The translations under genes were made by a program, and so were the position numbers. This document shows, one piece after another, positions 32,803 to 46,557 of a DNA stretch of 64,000 nt. Position 1 is the stretch's first letter. The number at the start of each line of letters is the position of its first letter. The notes below the pieces were generated by a model. It was not told the origin of the DNA. It ran no database searches and worked only from the letters and a program-made list of their open reading frames with translations. The stretch comes from Ascaphus truei (lineage: Eukaryota > Chordata > Amphibia > Anura > Ascaphidae). The stretch is taken from assembly GCA_036426205.1 (NCBI GenBank), contig CM071568.1:116922311-116986310 (forward strand), written 5' to 3'.

Positions 32803-33900
32803 TGTAGCCGAGCCCTCTTACCTCTGACGTGGGTGCTGGGGAGGGGAAGGCTACTGCTGAGCTGCCAGGACTGTAGGCAGAGTAGAGGTTCCAGGAGGAC
32901 CCGGGGGCTCCGGTAGAGGCTGCGGACAGTGGTGAGAGTGCTTTGGAGCTCCGCGGTGCACCTGGCAAGTGGGGACCACTATCTTGTAATTAGCCACGCA
33001 TGTACAATGGAGTTCCTGCACATGCGTAGTAGCTGATAGTTGCGGAGGCCATTAGAGAGGCTCCGCAAGGGACTACAAGTCCCAGCAGCCCCCCAGGCGC
33101 TGTATACCACTTAGGACAGTTTTAAGTCAATGGGAGCAGGGAATCCTCTGAGGCAGAGAAAGGATACATTTGGCACGCTTGACACCACGCTTCAGTCAGA
33201 GCATGGATGCAGGAAGAGAAGGTAGTGTCCAAGGAGCAGTACTCTGCTGGACTAGGCCAGATCTCCCCTAGGTCTCAGCTAGGCCCCTGATTCCCCACAG
33301 GTTGTGGCTGTTGCAGGGAAGGCCCATAGATAGTGACACTTCCCCTAGTAGCTGCATAGTGTCAGTACAGCGGTGACGGACGCCATGTGGTGTGTTTGGC
33401 CTGCGGTCTGGGACCAGACCCCAGCCTATATATATATATATTTATATCAGAGACTCTAATGGTGAGACCCTCCAGCGGGAGTTCACCCTAAGCGGTGGAT
33501 GGGAACGCACGCGGAGCGGAAGGATTCTTAGATCCCACATTGTGGGATCAGACGGATCCTTCTGCTTAAAATTAGCGGTACCTGGATAAAGGAATGCCCA
33601 GGGAGGTAAACGTGCACAAACGATCCACAGGGGTAGTGCTACTCCCTACACTTGGGTGGGATTGACATTGGGGAAGGACATCAGGGATATTGGTGCCCCC
33701 GCACCCTAAGTACTTTGGGGATATAGACCCCTCATGGGTTATTATTGTGTTGTATTGTTGTACTGTTATATTGTGTGTATTGTAAGTGTTCAGTAAATAC
33801 CCTGTTATATACTCTGTGTGTGACATTACTGACCATATTAGTTTCTGTGAGGGGTTATCCTGCTGCACTAGGATCCCTCCAAGGTGGAAGCGCTGGAAAC
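32803..33900 (+). mobile_element. LTR, plus strand, 3' end damaged
   Basis: Begins TGTAGCCGAGCCC. 33,240-33,420 (GATCTCCCCTAGGTCTCAGC ... CTGGGACCAGACC) matches 46,985-47,150 of another LTR. Reaches TGGAAGCGCTGG at 33,884, then gives way to the GT-rich MITE copy at about 33,905. No 3' TTACA end or target duplication was seen. Confidence 0.6.
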
Positions 33901-33904
33901 CAAG

Positions 33905-33954
33905 AGATGACGCACACTTTTTGTGTGTATGCTGTGAGCGACAGTCTTGGAAGG

Positions 33955-34042
<88 letters not shown>

Positions 34043-34340
34043 TGTGTGAGTTAATAATTTATTAAATAATATTTTTAAAAAAAGACATGTTGTACTGTAT
34101 GAATAAATTTTTTTATTGTGCAATGTTGATAAATATATATACACACATACACACATACATACATTAAAGCGGCGGTAGCAGCGCAAAAACATTCTTTTCC
34201 CTGTCTTCTCCCCTGTCGGCCGGTCCATGCTCACTGCCATGCGCTTGTGCGGCCCTATTATAGAAAGGCTGACTAACCACAGCCAATTATAAGTGCCGCG
34301 CACGCATGGCGCAGCAAGCACGCCCACTATAGAACAGCCA
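33905..34340. mobile_element. Harbinger-like MITE, second copy
   Basis: Right end CACTATAGAACAGCC followed by TTA (34,341). The interior repeats the order of 20,478-21,018: GAAGGTAC, GT run, TTTATTA-rich centre, ATACACAC run, GGCGGTAGCAGCGCAAAAACA, TAGAAAGGCTGACTAACC. The left GC-rich end is missing or very diverged, so the left edge is approximate. Confidence 0.65.
33958..34036. repeat. (GT)n microsatellite
   Basis: About 39 GT units within the MITE. Poly-His/Thr and poly-Cys/Val frames across it are not genes. Confidence 0.97.
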
Positions 34341-34343
34341 TTA

Positions 34344-37300
34344 GGCCTCCTGTTAGCTACACAGGTAATCAGAGCACATGTAGTTCCATTAGACATGGGG
34401 AAAGGGGGCTACATATATATGGCACCTCTTGCAAATGTTGCATATTGTATGTTTATAGATTTCAAAATAAAATATATAACTGCACATACTCCAAACAATG
34501 AGAAAAAAAAATTTAAGCTATGTGCCACTTTACTGAAAAGTGCTTAGCATAGTTACATATGTATCTTATGAATACAGGTATGGCCTCTGAAGTGGGTGTC
34601 TTGTCTTGTCTCACTGTGCTACTGTCTGAGGATTTGTGGACTCCAACTTAACCAACTTAACGAAATGGGGATTTATTGAACAGTATATAAACAAATAGCT
34701 TTCACCTGGTCAGTCAAGTCCTGGGTCTGGCTGTCCAGGTGAATAGTATTTAGAGTGCTTGAGGCACCTTTGAGCCAGGCAGGGGCATAAAGCTCAGAGT
34801 CTCTCTACTTTTGATCATGCCATGCATCCTACGATTCCCACCTTATATGCTGCTCCTGTGGCCAAAATCTCTGGCAGACAAATGAGTGCTTAGCCATTGC
34901 GGGGGCTGCAGCATCTTGTTTTCCCTCAAATTGTTCCTAATTAGCTAAAGCAAGCACTATTTTTTTTATAGCGAAAGGGGACGGAAATGCACTGCTAACC
35001 AAAGTTATGAGTCAATGACAAATAAATTGCGCATCACTCCATGCCTATATTATCACGGATGGTGCACCCATGGAGTATAAATTATAACTGATACACGAGA
35101 ATTGAATCCCCAAAAGGGAAGGGTTCCCAGAAACTCCAGAAAATGGGGGCACTCACAGAAGTGTGCAAAAATATCAAAATGCAATTTATTATAATGAACA
35201 ATGGACAGGACATACACAATAAAACTATACAAATATGAAAAACATACACAGTTTGTTCACCCTTGCTTTTCCTCATAGAACCGACGGTGTAGCACGAACT
35301 ACTCCTGCTGCTCCTGGCGTGGTTTCCCTCCGCTTCCCCCGGCACCGTGGCATCACAGTACCTTTGCTCTGGATGAAATGCCTGGGAGGGGGTTCATATT
35401 TAACCACTGATACTTCCTATTGATACAGTATTTTCCCCTGTGCATTTACGATCAAGGATATTTCTAACACACTGTGCATTTTACTTAATTTTTTTTTTTA
35501 AATCCGCCACCGGGTGTAGAGATGCATGTTTTGGTGGTTAAAAGATACTTAGAAGTTTATACAAATGTGTTATGTCATCTAACATTTTTACCTAGCACCA
35601 TTCAGACATCAAAGTTTAGTTAAAGTCTGCCAGTCTTAGAATAAGACTCTTGAAGTGATAGTTTGCATTTTCTTTGACTCTATTGAAAACAATATTTTAC
35701 AAATATTTTACAAAGATGTAAACCATTAAATGCCAGATGGATAGCAGCTGTTGATGTAGTATTGATTCCAGGATCGAAGAGTTTTGTTTTGAATAAATTA
35801 ACTAAACTTCAGAATTAGGGACTATAAATAAGTAACTATGCTCTTGATTTTACATTAGATGATTAAAATATTTGATGTTGAAGGCCTGATGAAAGGAATG
35901 AGTGTTATGAAGATATGAGATAAAAACCTTATTTAGATACTTTAAGGCATTTTTTAGAGTAACTAGTGAAAGACAAAACTACTGCAAACTGCAGCATTGA
36001 TAAGAAACTCAAAGCTGAGGTTATAGATGTTAATGCCAACCACATGACTTACAATGTTTCACTTGATGACATTAGGATTTCACTACATAACACAGTTTCG
36101 ATATTGTGGGGACATGTTAATAACTTAATATGTCGCAGATTAATGGAGGCAATATTTGGGGAATTTACAGGTAGATAAAAGTCTGCAGAACATGATGTCT
36201 CTTCTTATGATTGGGAACCTTCTGGTTCGATATATAAAATCAAAACGTTGTTTGAAAAAGTGTGTTTTTATAGTCACATTTTCAAGTAACAGTTGAATTA
36301 TTATTCATGAATCTTTCAGAAAAGCATGAGGCAAGAAATTTAGAAATAGGTATTGCAGTTGTGACAGTAATCTGGAACAAGAAGGTAGGGTGGAGGCAGG
36401 CAATGGAGCTGCTGAGAGCTTGTTTTCCAGGGCTTCCTGTTACTGGAGGACGCTGAGAGCTTTGTTATTTGAGCTCACGTGTGTTTGAATTTAGGGCTAT
36501 ATTTACTAAGATGTGCTAAATCCCAAGACAAGTGAATAGTGTATAAGATGTCTTATGTCATAGACCTACTTAGTCCCTTTAATGTGGTAGTTCGCTGAAT
36601 AGATAGCATCCACGGGAGGACCTGGTGGGAGTAGCTATAGATAAGACTATAAATAATAGTGATAAATATCACACTTAGGCACTTACCTGGTGCCGCCCTC
36701 TGCCTTCAGTGCCATTTCACGCCACTCAGCCCCATTGCCATGGCAACATAATGCCGTGTGACATCACGTTGCCAGCTGCACAGGCACGATTGGCATGCGC
36801 CCATCACACATGTGCATGAGTGGCTCACAAGCGCCAATTGCCCATATGCGAGCGACAAGCGCAGGTGTATGCCGCGCTCAAATTTTGCCACCCTAAGCCC
36901 AGGCCTTTTGGGCCAAGTGGGAAAACCTGCCACAATACCCTACCAAAACCTTTTGTAAATCAGGATAAATATAACGTGACATTACCTAAGACAGAAACAG
37001 ATGGGATTTTATCAGAGAGAGAGAGGGGCCATTGACTTACAGATGTGGTAAGACTTACTGTCCCAAGTGCTGTGGAGGAACAAGCAAAAGTCCATGGTGC
37101 TTGGCACAGTGCTGGCTGTGATTGCACTGCGTGGGGGGGGGGGGGTCTATGCTTCTGCATGGGACCCCCTGCAGCTACAGTGTTAATCCTTCGGTGCCAC
37201 AACCAGCGTGGTCGAGTGACCGGGGCACCAAAGACGTTAAGTCTTGCTACATCTGAATATACCTCAATGTGATGAGAAACCTGTGAACACACCGGATGTG

Positions 37301-37934
37301 CGTGGGAAACATGTACATTTGAATCATTTTAATATATTTTACATATTTAAATTAGCATCTTTCCCAGGTATCTCGCCTGTCTCGAAAATCACAATTGCAG
37401 TGTCTAGACAGGACTAACAGTTCAGTCCACCAAAAGGTAAAGGTAATGCACACCAAAAGTTATTCAAAAACAACAATGATATACTGTATAAGAAAGAGGT
37501 TACCGGGGGCGTCCAGAGAGACAAGCAGCCACCTGTCATGAATTGATATACAGTAGTTGAAAAGGTCTCCAGGCACTGCGCGCTGTATTTTCAGTACAAA
37601 ATATTGTTTATTTTACATAAAGAAGAACCGACCCGACAGGAGTAATGCCAGAGTTAGTTACAGTATGACCTAAATAATGATGCATGATTTTTTTATGTTA
37701 ACCTTAACAGAGGTTAGTGAATATTGGCCGAATATTATTTAGGTTATAATTTGCTCATTTGCATAGCATTTACAATAACAGTGGTTGTTCCAACACCGTG
37801 CTTTTAACAGGAGTAAATCCTGGGTAACATCCCGCTATTTGCTCTTATGATTACGGTGGGATGATTAAAGGGTATTAACGAGGTACATGCCACGTTAAAT
37901 GCAGAGCTTAGTAACTCTAAGCCGAAGGGCCTTA
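34344..37934. other. Intergenic stretch
   Basis: No supported gene. 35,080-35,270 (GGCACTCACAGAAG ... AATTTATTATAATG) has the flavour of a Penelope-like terminal repeat, but no matching partner was found. A G run lies at 37,130-37,144. Confidence 0.35.
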
Positions 37935-38230
37935 GGCCGCGCCTATAGTGCCGTCGACGGCGACACGACGGGTTACGTCACCCATCGCCGTCACCATAGG
38001 CGAAAGTTATATTTCGCCGGGCGGCGGCGGCGCGGGTTTCCTGACATTTGATTAGTTCAAGGGTTGTCACATGAGGCGACAGCCCTTGAAAAATCAAATG
38101 TTGCCGGCTACCAGTTTTCGCGACGTCGCTCCGTCGCATTGTCGCCGTCGCGCTTTCTATAAGCGCACGTGGCGACGGCAATGCATTTGTTTTTGGGCGA
38201 CGTTGCGTCACCGGCACTATAAACGCGGCC
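37935..38230. mobile_element. Harbinger MITE, 296 bp
   Basis: Ends GGCCGCGCCTATAGTGCCG and (complement) GGCCGCGTTTATAGTGCCG, flanked by TTA (37,932-37,934 and 38,231-38,233). The interior is rich in CGTCG/CGACG and has an inverted pair around TCAAGGG / CCCTTGA. Non-coding. Confidence 0.85.
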
Positions 38231-38769
38231 TTAATCATGAAGCTCTGAAGCAAGTTAACGTTACATTAATGATCTTAGTAAATACTGCATTGGCATTAAC
38301 ACGACCTTAAATGAAGTTAACGTCTCATTAAGTGCCTTAACAGTGAATCACTCCCATTGAATGGCAGCATTCTGCTAATCGTGGTGCGAAAAAGCCTATT
38401 TTGGTCAAAGGATTGTATCCTCTTTGGTCCAGATCTACAGAGGTATGTTATTGACTTTACAAAAGCCTAAATTAACCCCTCATTAAGTTCTGACAGTTAC
38501 TATCTTCAGAGCTCACTAACGCAATGTTAAATGCTATTTTTGTCTGGAAAGGGCATTGCACAATGGTCGTTATTGATGTAAAAGTGGTGTCCCCCTAGTA
38601 ACGCCTATCCACAGAGCTCTGTTATAGTTAACTGAGGGATTTAATGACACAGTAGTTAGGTCATACCTAAAAGTGACATATACCTCTGTAAATTCACATG
38701 CATGTATTATATAAAGCGTGTGTTTAGGAAAGTATATATTATTCTTCCACTAAATTCAGCCAAAGGGAG
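38231..38769. other. Intergenic stretch, nothing recognised
   Basis: No supported gene or repeat edges. Confidence 0.4.
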
Positions 38770-39245
38770 TTTTGATTAGAACCCCAATGCATGCACTTAT
38801 CCTCTCTTGCACATAGTAACACATGTATTACTGGCCTCCCCCTAATCTCCCCTCCTCCTCCACTTCTATCTATTCACAATGCTTGTAATAGAACAGTCTC
38901 ACTAGCACCTATACAAATCTCTGATTTACTCCTCGTTAATTCATGTGGCAGGCTTCACATAAAAATGTTGCATTAAATACAAAATGCTACTGTTCTTTTT
39001 TAAAGCTCGACACTCTTCTGCCCCTCCTTACATTTCAAATGTAATCACCTGTTATACACCTACTCATTTCCTGAGCTCTGCACAAAGTTTTATCATCTCT
39101 GCCCTACGTTTCCATAGCATTTTATATGCTGTGCTTCCAGTCTCTCACTCGCTTTTACACCACAATTTTCTGGACCTCTCTTCCTGCCAATGTTAACCCA
39201 CAATTTTTTACTCTCAGATAATTCAATGCAGTTTTAATGTGTACA
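38770..39245 (+). pseudogene. LINE RT C-terminal fragment
   Basis: Plus-strand frames carry CGRLHIKMLH, then KARHSSAPPYISNVI and, in another frame, FWTSLPANV. These match, in order, the region after the RT of L2/CR1-like elements (RLHWLP, ALHxxAPxYLSDLL, LWNSLPxxV). Several stops and frameshifts. A small unrelated-strand remnant relative to the 22-kb LINE. Confidence 0.55.
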
Positions 39246-39372
39246 TATACGGATGAGTTCTTCCAGTTTTTCAAGAAATAGAGAAAGCAATGAAATCTGA
39301 TTAAAAAAACTAATGTATGGGTTGGTACTTTTTTTCAAGACTGCCTGCTGCGAAAGAAAATGTGAAAACTGG

Positions 39373-40488
39373 TGTAGCCGGGACCCCCATTCACCCTTTT
39401 TTTGATGTTACGGGAGGGGGGTGTTGCACCTAGGGAACGCTCCAATAACGGAGGTTCCACGTTAGGGAGCTGCCATGTTAAATGTGGCGCTGGCGCATAC
39501 CTGGTCCGGCTGGAGGTTGCGCATGCGCAGGGCAGGGTGTCAGAAACCCGCGTAGGAGGAGAGCTCAGGGAGGAGGGGAGTTACGGGACATCGGGTCCCA
39601 GCAGCCCCCGCGGCCCTCCGTGACATGGCTGGACCAATGAGGTACGAGTTTAGGGAGGATAGGAAGTGGTGGCGCACACGAGGAGTCAGAGCTAGCTGGT
39701 CGAGGAAGGAGAAGGAGCTCCAGAGTAGGGAGGCAGCCGCCCCCTACCTAGGCCGCATGCCCCAGGCCCAGATAGGCCCTGAGCCCCAGTAGAGTGCAGC
39801 GGAGCTAGGGACTGGCCATAGTCAGGCTCCTGATCCCCTTACTGTGCGACGATAGTTACAGGACAGTTCTAAATCAGCGGGAGGCTTGGGACCAGGCCCC
39901 GCTGCCAAGTAGCTGCGTGTCTGGGTGGGATCGCCCCGGACACCTACGGGTGACGTCATCTACGCCCATGCCGATCCTTTGTGAAGACAGTTGCAGCACC
40001 GGGTACAGGAGTGCCCGGCAGGTAAACTTCAAGTGCACCAACGGTACCATTATTCACTCCGGGACACGGTGGCTTCGCAGTCACACACTCATACATTCAT
40101 TGACTCACGTGGAGGTGGGGAACGTATCTCAGGAGGGAACTGGACACGGGTGGGATCACCCGGTGAAGGGAGAGGTAGAGTGAGCATTCACAGGACGCTG
40201 TTAGTAGTGCCTCCTCTAGGAAGGGGGGCACCTGTTGATTACGCTGACGGTTGCTATAAGTAAAGCTTATTGGTTAAGGTATTGCTGTGGGTGTGTATTT
40301 CATGTACATAAGTTCCTGCGAAGACCCACTTCCCCTAGGGCGGAAGCTATCGCAGGTGGAGGCGCTGCACAAATTTAAAACGTATTGTGAATACCCCAGG
40401 CTCTCCGTGGCAGAGGCTTAGGCCCTGTGAGCCTACAGGTTATACAGCACATGGTAGTGATCTGTGTTCGATAGGAACCAGGGTTACA
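39373..40488 (+). mobile_element. Solo LTR, plus strand
   Basis: TGTAGCCGGGACCC ... CCAGGGTTACA, 1116 bp. The 4-bp duplication CTGG lies at 39,369-39,372 and 40,489-40,492. The internal TGGAGGCGCTGCAC motif is at 40,350 and the donor-like ACAGGTTATAC near 40,435, where other family members have AGGTATGCAC. Contains GCGCATGCGC (39,516). No internal region attached. Confidence 0.85.
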
Positions 40489-40492
40489 CTGG

Positions 40493-41881
40493 CCACACCA
40501 GATCAGTCTGTTTTAAGGCCTCCGTACTTATATACAAAGCATTTCATAGTTTCCAAATACGTGGTGAGCTGTCTTGGAATAAAAACATCTTATTATATTA
40601 CTATTACTCATAAAAAGGGACCTTTAACTTGATCCTCATTCAGCTCTCTTATGTAGCAAATCTTTTCATCTATGTTTTAGTGTAGTCTTACAAATGAAAT
40701 ATGTATTACTGAGAATAGAGTGTATGTTGTTACAGAAGTCACTATGGAATTCAACAGCATTCCATTCATTAGCGTGATTTATCTACTTCTGCAAATGGTC
40801 TGCATTTGTTTACGTTTAAGTTTAGCTTCCCCAATCAGAAGCTAATTGTGCAATTATCACACAGGGTTGTGACACTTAACACTTATGGGAACCTTTTCAA
40901 ATTACACTTAAATCCTCTTGTTGTCTCCTGTTATTTTACCAATATCAAGAAATGAAATATAAAAAAAAGTAGTAGAGTAAAGAAAAGTACACTAACACAT
41001 TCACACTAGCGTTTGTAAAGGTGATCTAGGCAGGCTTGTTTTGTATATCTAGTCAACGCTCAATAAACACTTTTCATTCTGTATCAGTAAGTAAGAACAA
41101 GACAAGACACTTTCCGGTGCCAGGAAACACCTTAAGACATTAATGCCATCCACTGCTGGAATGTGTCTTGTGGAATAATATTGCTTAGTAAATGTATGTC
41201 CCTACATCACAAACTATTGTTATGTTGTATCATTTTAATATCTATCTAGCATTTATTGTTTATTTTAAGAATTAGAATTCGACTAATCACGAAAAAAAAA
41301 ATCTAAATGCAAACGACTAATTTTTTTCTATTGCCTTAGGAGTCTCTGGCACAGACCAGGAGGCTAGTTCATTAAACTGAGCTAATCACATTTCCACGTG
41401 AAAATTACCCTTTCACACGTAAATACTGTACTGTACGTCACTGTATTTGTCACAAATTTATCACATATCCAAAACATGCAAAATAAAAGCCCTGGGTTTT
41501 TTAACTGATTTTTTTCCTGCTGGTTCATTTCCATGCCGTATGCAGATTTTGTACTGTATGCAAATGATGCAAACAACTTGCAAAATTACACATTCGCAGG
41601 TTATTTATTAAGGAGTGAGATTGCAAATCCACATAAGAAAGCAGCGGCAGGAAATGAAACCCCTCACAAATCTCAGCTCATCTTGTTTACAAACTAACTT
41701 TAAGAACGTAATTGAAATACTTATATGTCAGATTTGAGTAACAAGGCACCAGTCACCTAGATGCTGTCCCTTTAACATGTCACCGGCATTAATTCACTTT
41801 GGAACTAGGAGGGATTGACGATTTACGACCCATTAATTTAAAGGAGCTATTTAAAAAAAAAAATTATAATAATAATATACA
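40493..41881. other. Intergenic stretch, nothing recognised
   Basis: AT-rich. No supported gene. Confidence 0.4.
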
Positions 41882-42213
41882 GGATTGAAGCAAGGGGTCT
41901 CTGCAGTTGAAACCCGTTAATTTCGGTTCCATGGTCCCCTTGCTTCCAGAGATACTTACCTTCAAAAGGTTTCTTTCTACAGTTTTCTGCAGTTTAAAGC
42001 TCGAGCGTCACGTGGGCCAATAGGAAGTTTCCCCATGTGACCACGGATTCCTACCAGCCCGCAGGATTCAGGAGATTTGAAAAGCAGCCATAATGTGAAC
42101 CCTGGATGTGAGCCGGAACGGCTATCGGCGCCCACTTTGGAGGTAAGCATCACCCAAAGCAGGGGGTCCCGGCGATTAAATTACTGGGGTTCAGTTATGA
42201 GGCTCTTCAATCC
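41882..42213. repeat. Foldback MITE family, copy B
   Basis: Ends GGATTGAAG / CTTCAATCC. Inner blocks AGGGGTCTCTG, CTTGCTTCCAGAGATACTTACC, GGGCCAATAGGAAG and AAAGCAGGGGGTCCC follow the same order as copy A. Non-coding. Confidence 0.75.
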
Positions 42214-43479
42214 AAAGTAATAAAAATGAAGGGGGAAAACTGGCTTGGATTGCCGCTTTAAACTTTAGAAAAACAGAATTTGCAATCGTCGGTTAACGAT
42301 AATATGAGGGAGGAGTTATAGCTTTTTATAAATAGGTATATTCCATCTCCTGTTCAGTTATTCAGCTTTCCCTGTAACGGGTTGTTTCAGTTCCAGTTTT
42401 ATTTTTAAAGTAAAAACTCTTCCAGAACCTAAAATGAAAGAAAAGAAGGCTACCCAACCAGGGAGAGCACAGAGAGAGCCAGGACAGAGATAACAGTCTA
42501 CCCCAATGCATCCCCAGACTATGAGAAACTGGGTATAAACAGTGCCACAGAGGTATGCTCTTCTAATGCCAAGTCCTAATTCTGGGACACTTCTATCTAT
42601 TTTAACCCTGGCCAGGATCACCATTTTGGAGCATTACAATTTTTTACATCTCTCTACACAGACTACAAGTAAAAGTATATTGTGAAGTAAATTAGTTATC
42701 CAGATCTCTCTATAAAGCCTACAATCAAGCTTCACAAGATCCCCAGCATGCTTATTAGAAACAGACGGACATGCAACAATAATACAGATACAAAGAACCC
42801 AGCCCTGCAATCAAAAGTAATGCAAAACATGCAAACACATATGTATATAAACCACTATGCCCATGGCTCAGAACAATTAGATCAATAAAAAATATATAAA
42901 AGATCATTCATCTGCAAATTTAGAAATGTGGTATATCTTATAAAGTTTTGAAAATGCACCAATATGAACTATGATAGAGAAACCAAACAGACCCTTTAGA
43001 CCGGGATGAATCAAACAGATTCACTATATCAGACACTAAAACAAGAACAAATGTGGGAGAGCATTTTTCCCCAAGCAGGTCATTTAGTATCTAACTTCTA
43101 TGTATCAATTCTCAAAGTAAATGTTAAGAATGCAGATGAACATTGGAATTAACATATATCCAACTTCTGGACTCTAAAAACAATGTCCCGTATTCATGAC
43201 ACATTAAGCTAACATTTTAACAATTTCCGGTTCCACATCTTATAGAAAATGTGAGCATAGCAGCCTGACACTTCTTCACACCTCTACTGTTCACCCACCT
43301 CTGAAACCCAGCATCTGCTAATTTACAGTAAGCCCAGCCTCTCACCACTCCGCTAGAAGACTTTCAACTGTGATGCTTCGGCGCGGTTTGCTTGCAAATT
43401 TGTGCGCATGTGCCAATTCCAATGCTTGAGACCTTCCACTTCTGCCCACACTGAGGATGCAGTGGTAATCTTGGCTATT
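42214..43479. other. Intergenic stretch, nothing recognised
   Basis: Starts with GATTGCCGCTTTAAA, also next to copy D. No supported gene. Confidence 0.4.
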
Positions 43480-43815
43480 GGAAAACTGCCAATAAATAGG
43501 CTGGACTTCCTAGAGGAAGTTGCAAGAACATGGTTTCCTGTAGGTTCCTGTCAGCCTCCAGCGTTGGTCCTGTTTGCCTGCATTTGACCTTAACCACAGC
43601 CTGCGACAATGACTCAGATTTGTTGCAACCTGCTTTGTCTTCAGTCTGTGACCCCGACGCTGATCTTTTGCTGCGTGCCTTAACCACAGCCTGTAACCCC
43701 AACACGGCTATCCTCATTCAGGACTCTGTCTCTCGGTTCAGGTCAGTGATCCAGTAACCTACCTCAGCGTTGGGGTCCGCTTCCTGCTTTGAGACAAGCA
43801 CCATTACCTCTATAT
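43480..43815 (+). mobile_element. LTR-like segment, second family (copy b)
   Basis: Its 3' part (CAGGACTCTGTCTCTCGG, GTCCGCTTCCTG, CAAGCACCATTAC) matches 5185-5270. Internal imperfect repetition of CTTAACCACAGCCTG. It ends just before AT-rich unrelated DNA, so it is probably a solo LTR. The 5' edge was not resolved. Confidence 0.45.
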
Positions 43816-43946
43816 AGTTTATGTCAACTGCTACTTACTGTATGACCATAGGATATATATAGCATTCTTCCTTCCAACTGGGATGTCACCATTTACATGA
43901 AGGTGAAAACTTTGAGGTTTCAGAAACTCTATACACTATACCCTAG

Positions 43947-44236
43947 GATCGCACTGTTTTTATTTTTATTACATACTATTGAAGCAGGGGGTCTCCAGAC
44001 CTCAACTGCATTACTTTGACATCCGGTGACCCCTGCTTCCCCAGGTAAAGGCCCCAGTATGGGGTGCTGGTATCTTCTGGACCATGACGCGGGACATGTA
44101 AACTTGAAGGAGATATTGGCACCCGCTACGGAGGCCTGTACCTCGGGAATCGGGTCACCGGATCCAAAAGTAATGCAGTTGAGCTCCGGAGACCCCCTGC
44201 TTCAAACTATGTAATAAAAATAAAAACAGTGCGATC
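43947..44236. repeat. Foldback MITE family, copy C
   Basis: Long arms: GATCGCACTGTTTTTATT outside, then TTGAAGCAGGGGGTCTCC, both repeated inverted at the right end. Perfect pairing at the tips. The centre is non-coding. Confidence 0.85.
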
Positions 44237-46557
44237 GCCTGTAAAAGCTGTGCAGGGAGACAGAGAGAGGGACTATTTCTCTCTGCGCAGCTCTTCCAGA
44301 CTGGTGGCGGCCCGGTAAGATTAACACAGTGGGAGTCCCATTAAGAAGCAGAGACCCCCACTGTGTTAATCCTTATGGAAATTCCCTCTGCGCTGCACTT
44401 GACTGCAATCAGGCCGCACTTGGGCCGCAGTTCACCCATTCCAAGTGACATGTAGGGTATAACTATATCTGTATGTTACATCTGTACCTCTGTAAATTGA
44501 TTAAATGATGTAATTGGATATTTCAGATACCATCCAATTTCAGGTATTTATAAACTTGAATAATGGCTGTAGTTTACTCACTTTTAAAATACTCAGAGCA
44601 TATGTTTTTAAGCTTGACAAATACTAAAAGTCCTTCAAGCTTCACACTACTTTACAGCAGGCATGACCAGTCTGTACATTTAAGATATTATTATATCCAA
44701 AATATTATATATAAAAATAAAGACTTTTGGTGTTTAGCTAACTCATGTTACATAATCATATGCAAACCGAAATTGATTTTTAATAAAAATGTAATTATTT
44801 AGTATTAAAAAAAAATTCTTTGTAAAAACATATTAAAACTTCTTTCTTGTGAGGTCCAGAAATTGCTACAATCCTGCATATTTGTAAGAATTATTCCAAG
44901 CGTACCAGCCACAGATGATAACATGGGTGGACCTTTCTTTGATGAATTACAATATGTACTATCATTTCCCACAATCCCTGGCTGCAGTGGATGCAGTGTA
45001 GGCTAAGAGATAATGGGGAAAGGCAGGGTTGCAGATCTGTCTGAGATGTGAATGTGCTCTTGAGTGATAGTTGTACTGTATTTGCTGTACACTGTAGGGT
45101 CGAGCGGTTTTGTCACTTTTTACCCACCACAATTTTATTTAATATCTTTTGCAAAGCTACACTACATGTGGGGATTAAGGTGGGGATTAAGGAGTTACTA
45201 TACATATAAAAATCGGGAAAATAATGGTGCAAAACACAAGCCTGATTAAGAAATCAATATTATTATTATTTCATAACTTAGGCGCTTATTATGGCCCAAA
45301 GTTGCTGCTGGAGACCGGCCTAAAATAGAAGTACAGTAGAGATGCAGAGCATGGACCGGATGCAAATTGAATATGTTTGGAGAAAATAAAGGAAAATAAA
45401 GGAAAATAAAGGAAAAAAGTAATAGTTTTGTTTCAGTGATATGAATTTCATAGTTAATGTTTGTTACATTATACATACTTAGAAAAAAAGATATTGTATA
45501 TAGAAAGTACTATCTGGTTGAACATGTTTTTGTGGAAACTGCGTGCAAATCACTACACAAAAGTTAACATTTAGGGCGGAATCTCTTATTCTTAGTAGAG
45601 TTAATCCTACATAACAGTTCACACCCACACTGGCACTTAGCTAAAACATTATTTATTGGAACCATTGTTCACACTACCCCAGGAGAAACTTAAAATAACC
45701 CACATGATTGCATAGCTAGGTAAATAAGAAAAACTGTACAGGAATGCTACATAGTTATTTAAACAGCCATACAGTAGGTATGTTAGCGGGTTTAAGCAGA
45801 GGCAGTATTGTAGACACAAACATTATTACTATATTAAAAAGAAACATTGTAAATATTTGTAATAACAAATGAAAATAGGAAAATTACTTGTAACAAAACT
45901 CGAGAACATTAAACACCTACACAGATGATACATTCTGTTATCTAACATGTTTTACATTTCCTGGTGGCTATATTTACACCAATTTAAATATGTATATTCT
46001 TCTTTTAATTTAATAATGTAAGCACTTTCTACTAACTTATGGTATACAAAATGGAGTATTCATTCTTGTATTTGGCATATCAGTTTGCTACCTGTAAATG
46101 TAGGCGATAAAATTAAGATTTTGGTGGCAGTTGAATGAATTAGAAGCTTTGGCTTTTCCTACTTTTTCTAGAATGTTCAGGGCAGATCATGTGATGGCCA
46201 TACTAATGAGGAGTGTAAGAGAAGGAGGGGTAGGTGGTGAATTCTGGTGGTTTCAGAGACTAAAGGGGGCTGGGTGGTGCTAGATATTTAAAGGCAGAGA
46301 TCAGCTGTGAAGGAATAGGCAGACTGCTATAGCAGGTCAGTTTGGAAGCCTGGACATAAATGGCTATTCCCCCACATGACACATGATAGCTGCATTTATT
46401 CAGCTTGCATTCTTAGTTCACACAATTTATCATAGTTTCAATTTTCTCTTATTAAAAATTGTTCTTATCTGTCCCCTTATGGGTATGTCCTCAGGATCCT
46501 TAAGGGTGGTTCCATAAGTGACCCAAAACGTTGGCCCTAACTTTCCATTAACAATAT
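44237..46557. other. Intergenic stretch with a dispersed repeat
   Basis: 44,945-45,060 is an inverted relative of 14,085-14,195. A GGAAAATAAA repeat lies at 45,383-45,415. No supported gene. Confidence 0.4.

Noticed and set aside
33572..34396. 274-codon frame with a long His-Thr run
   Set aside because: Driven by the (GT)n microsatellite inside a MITE.
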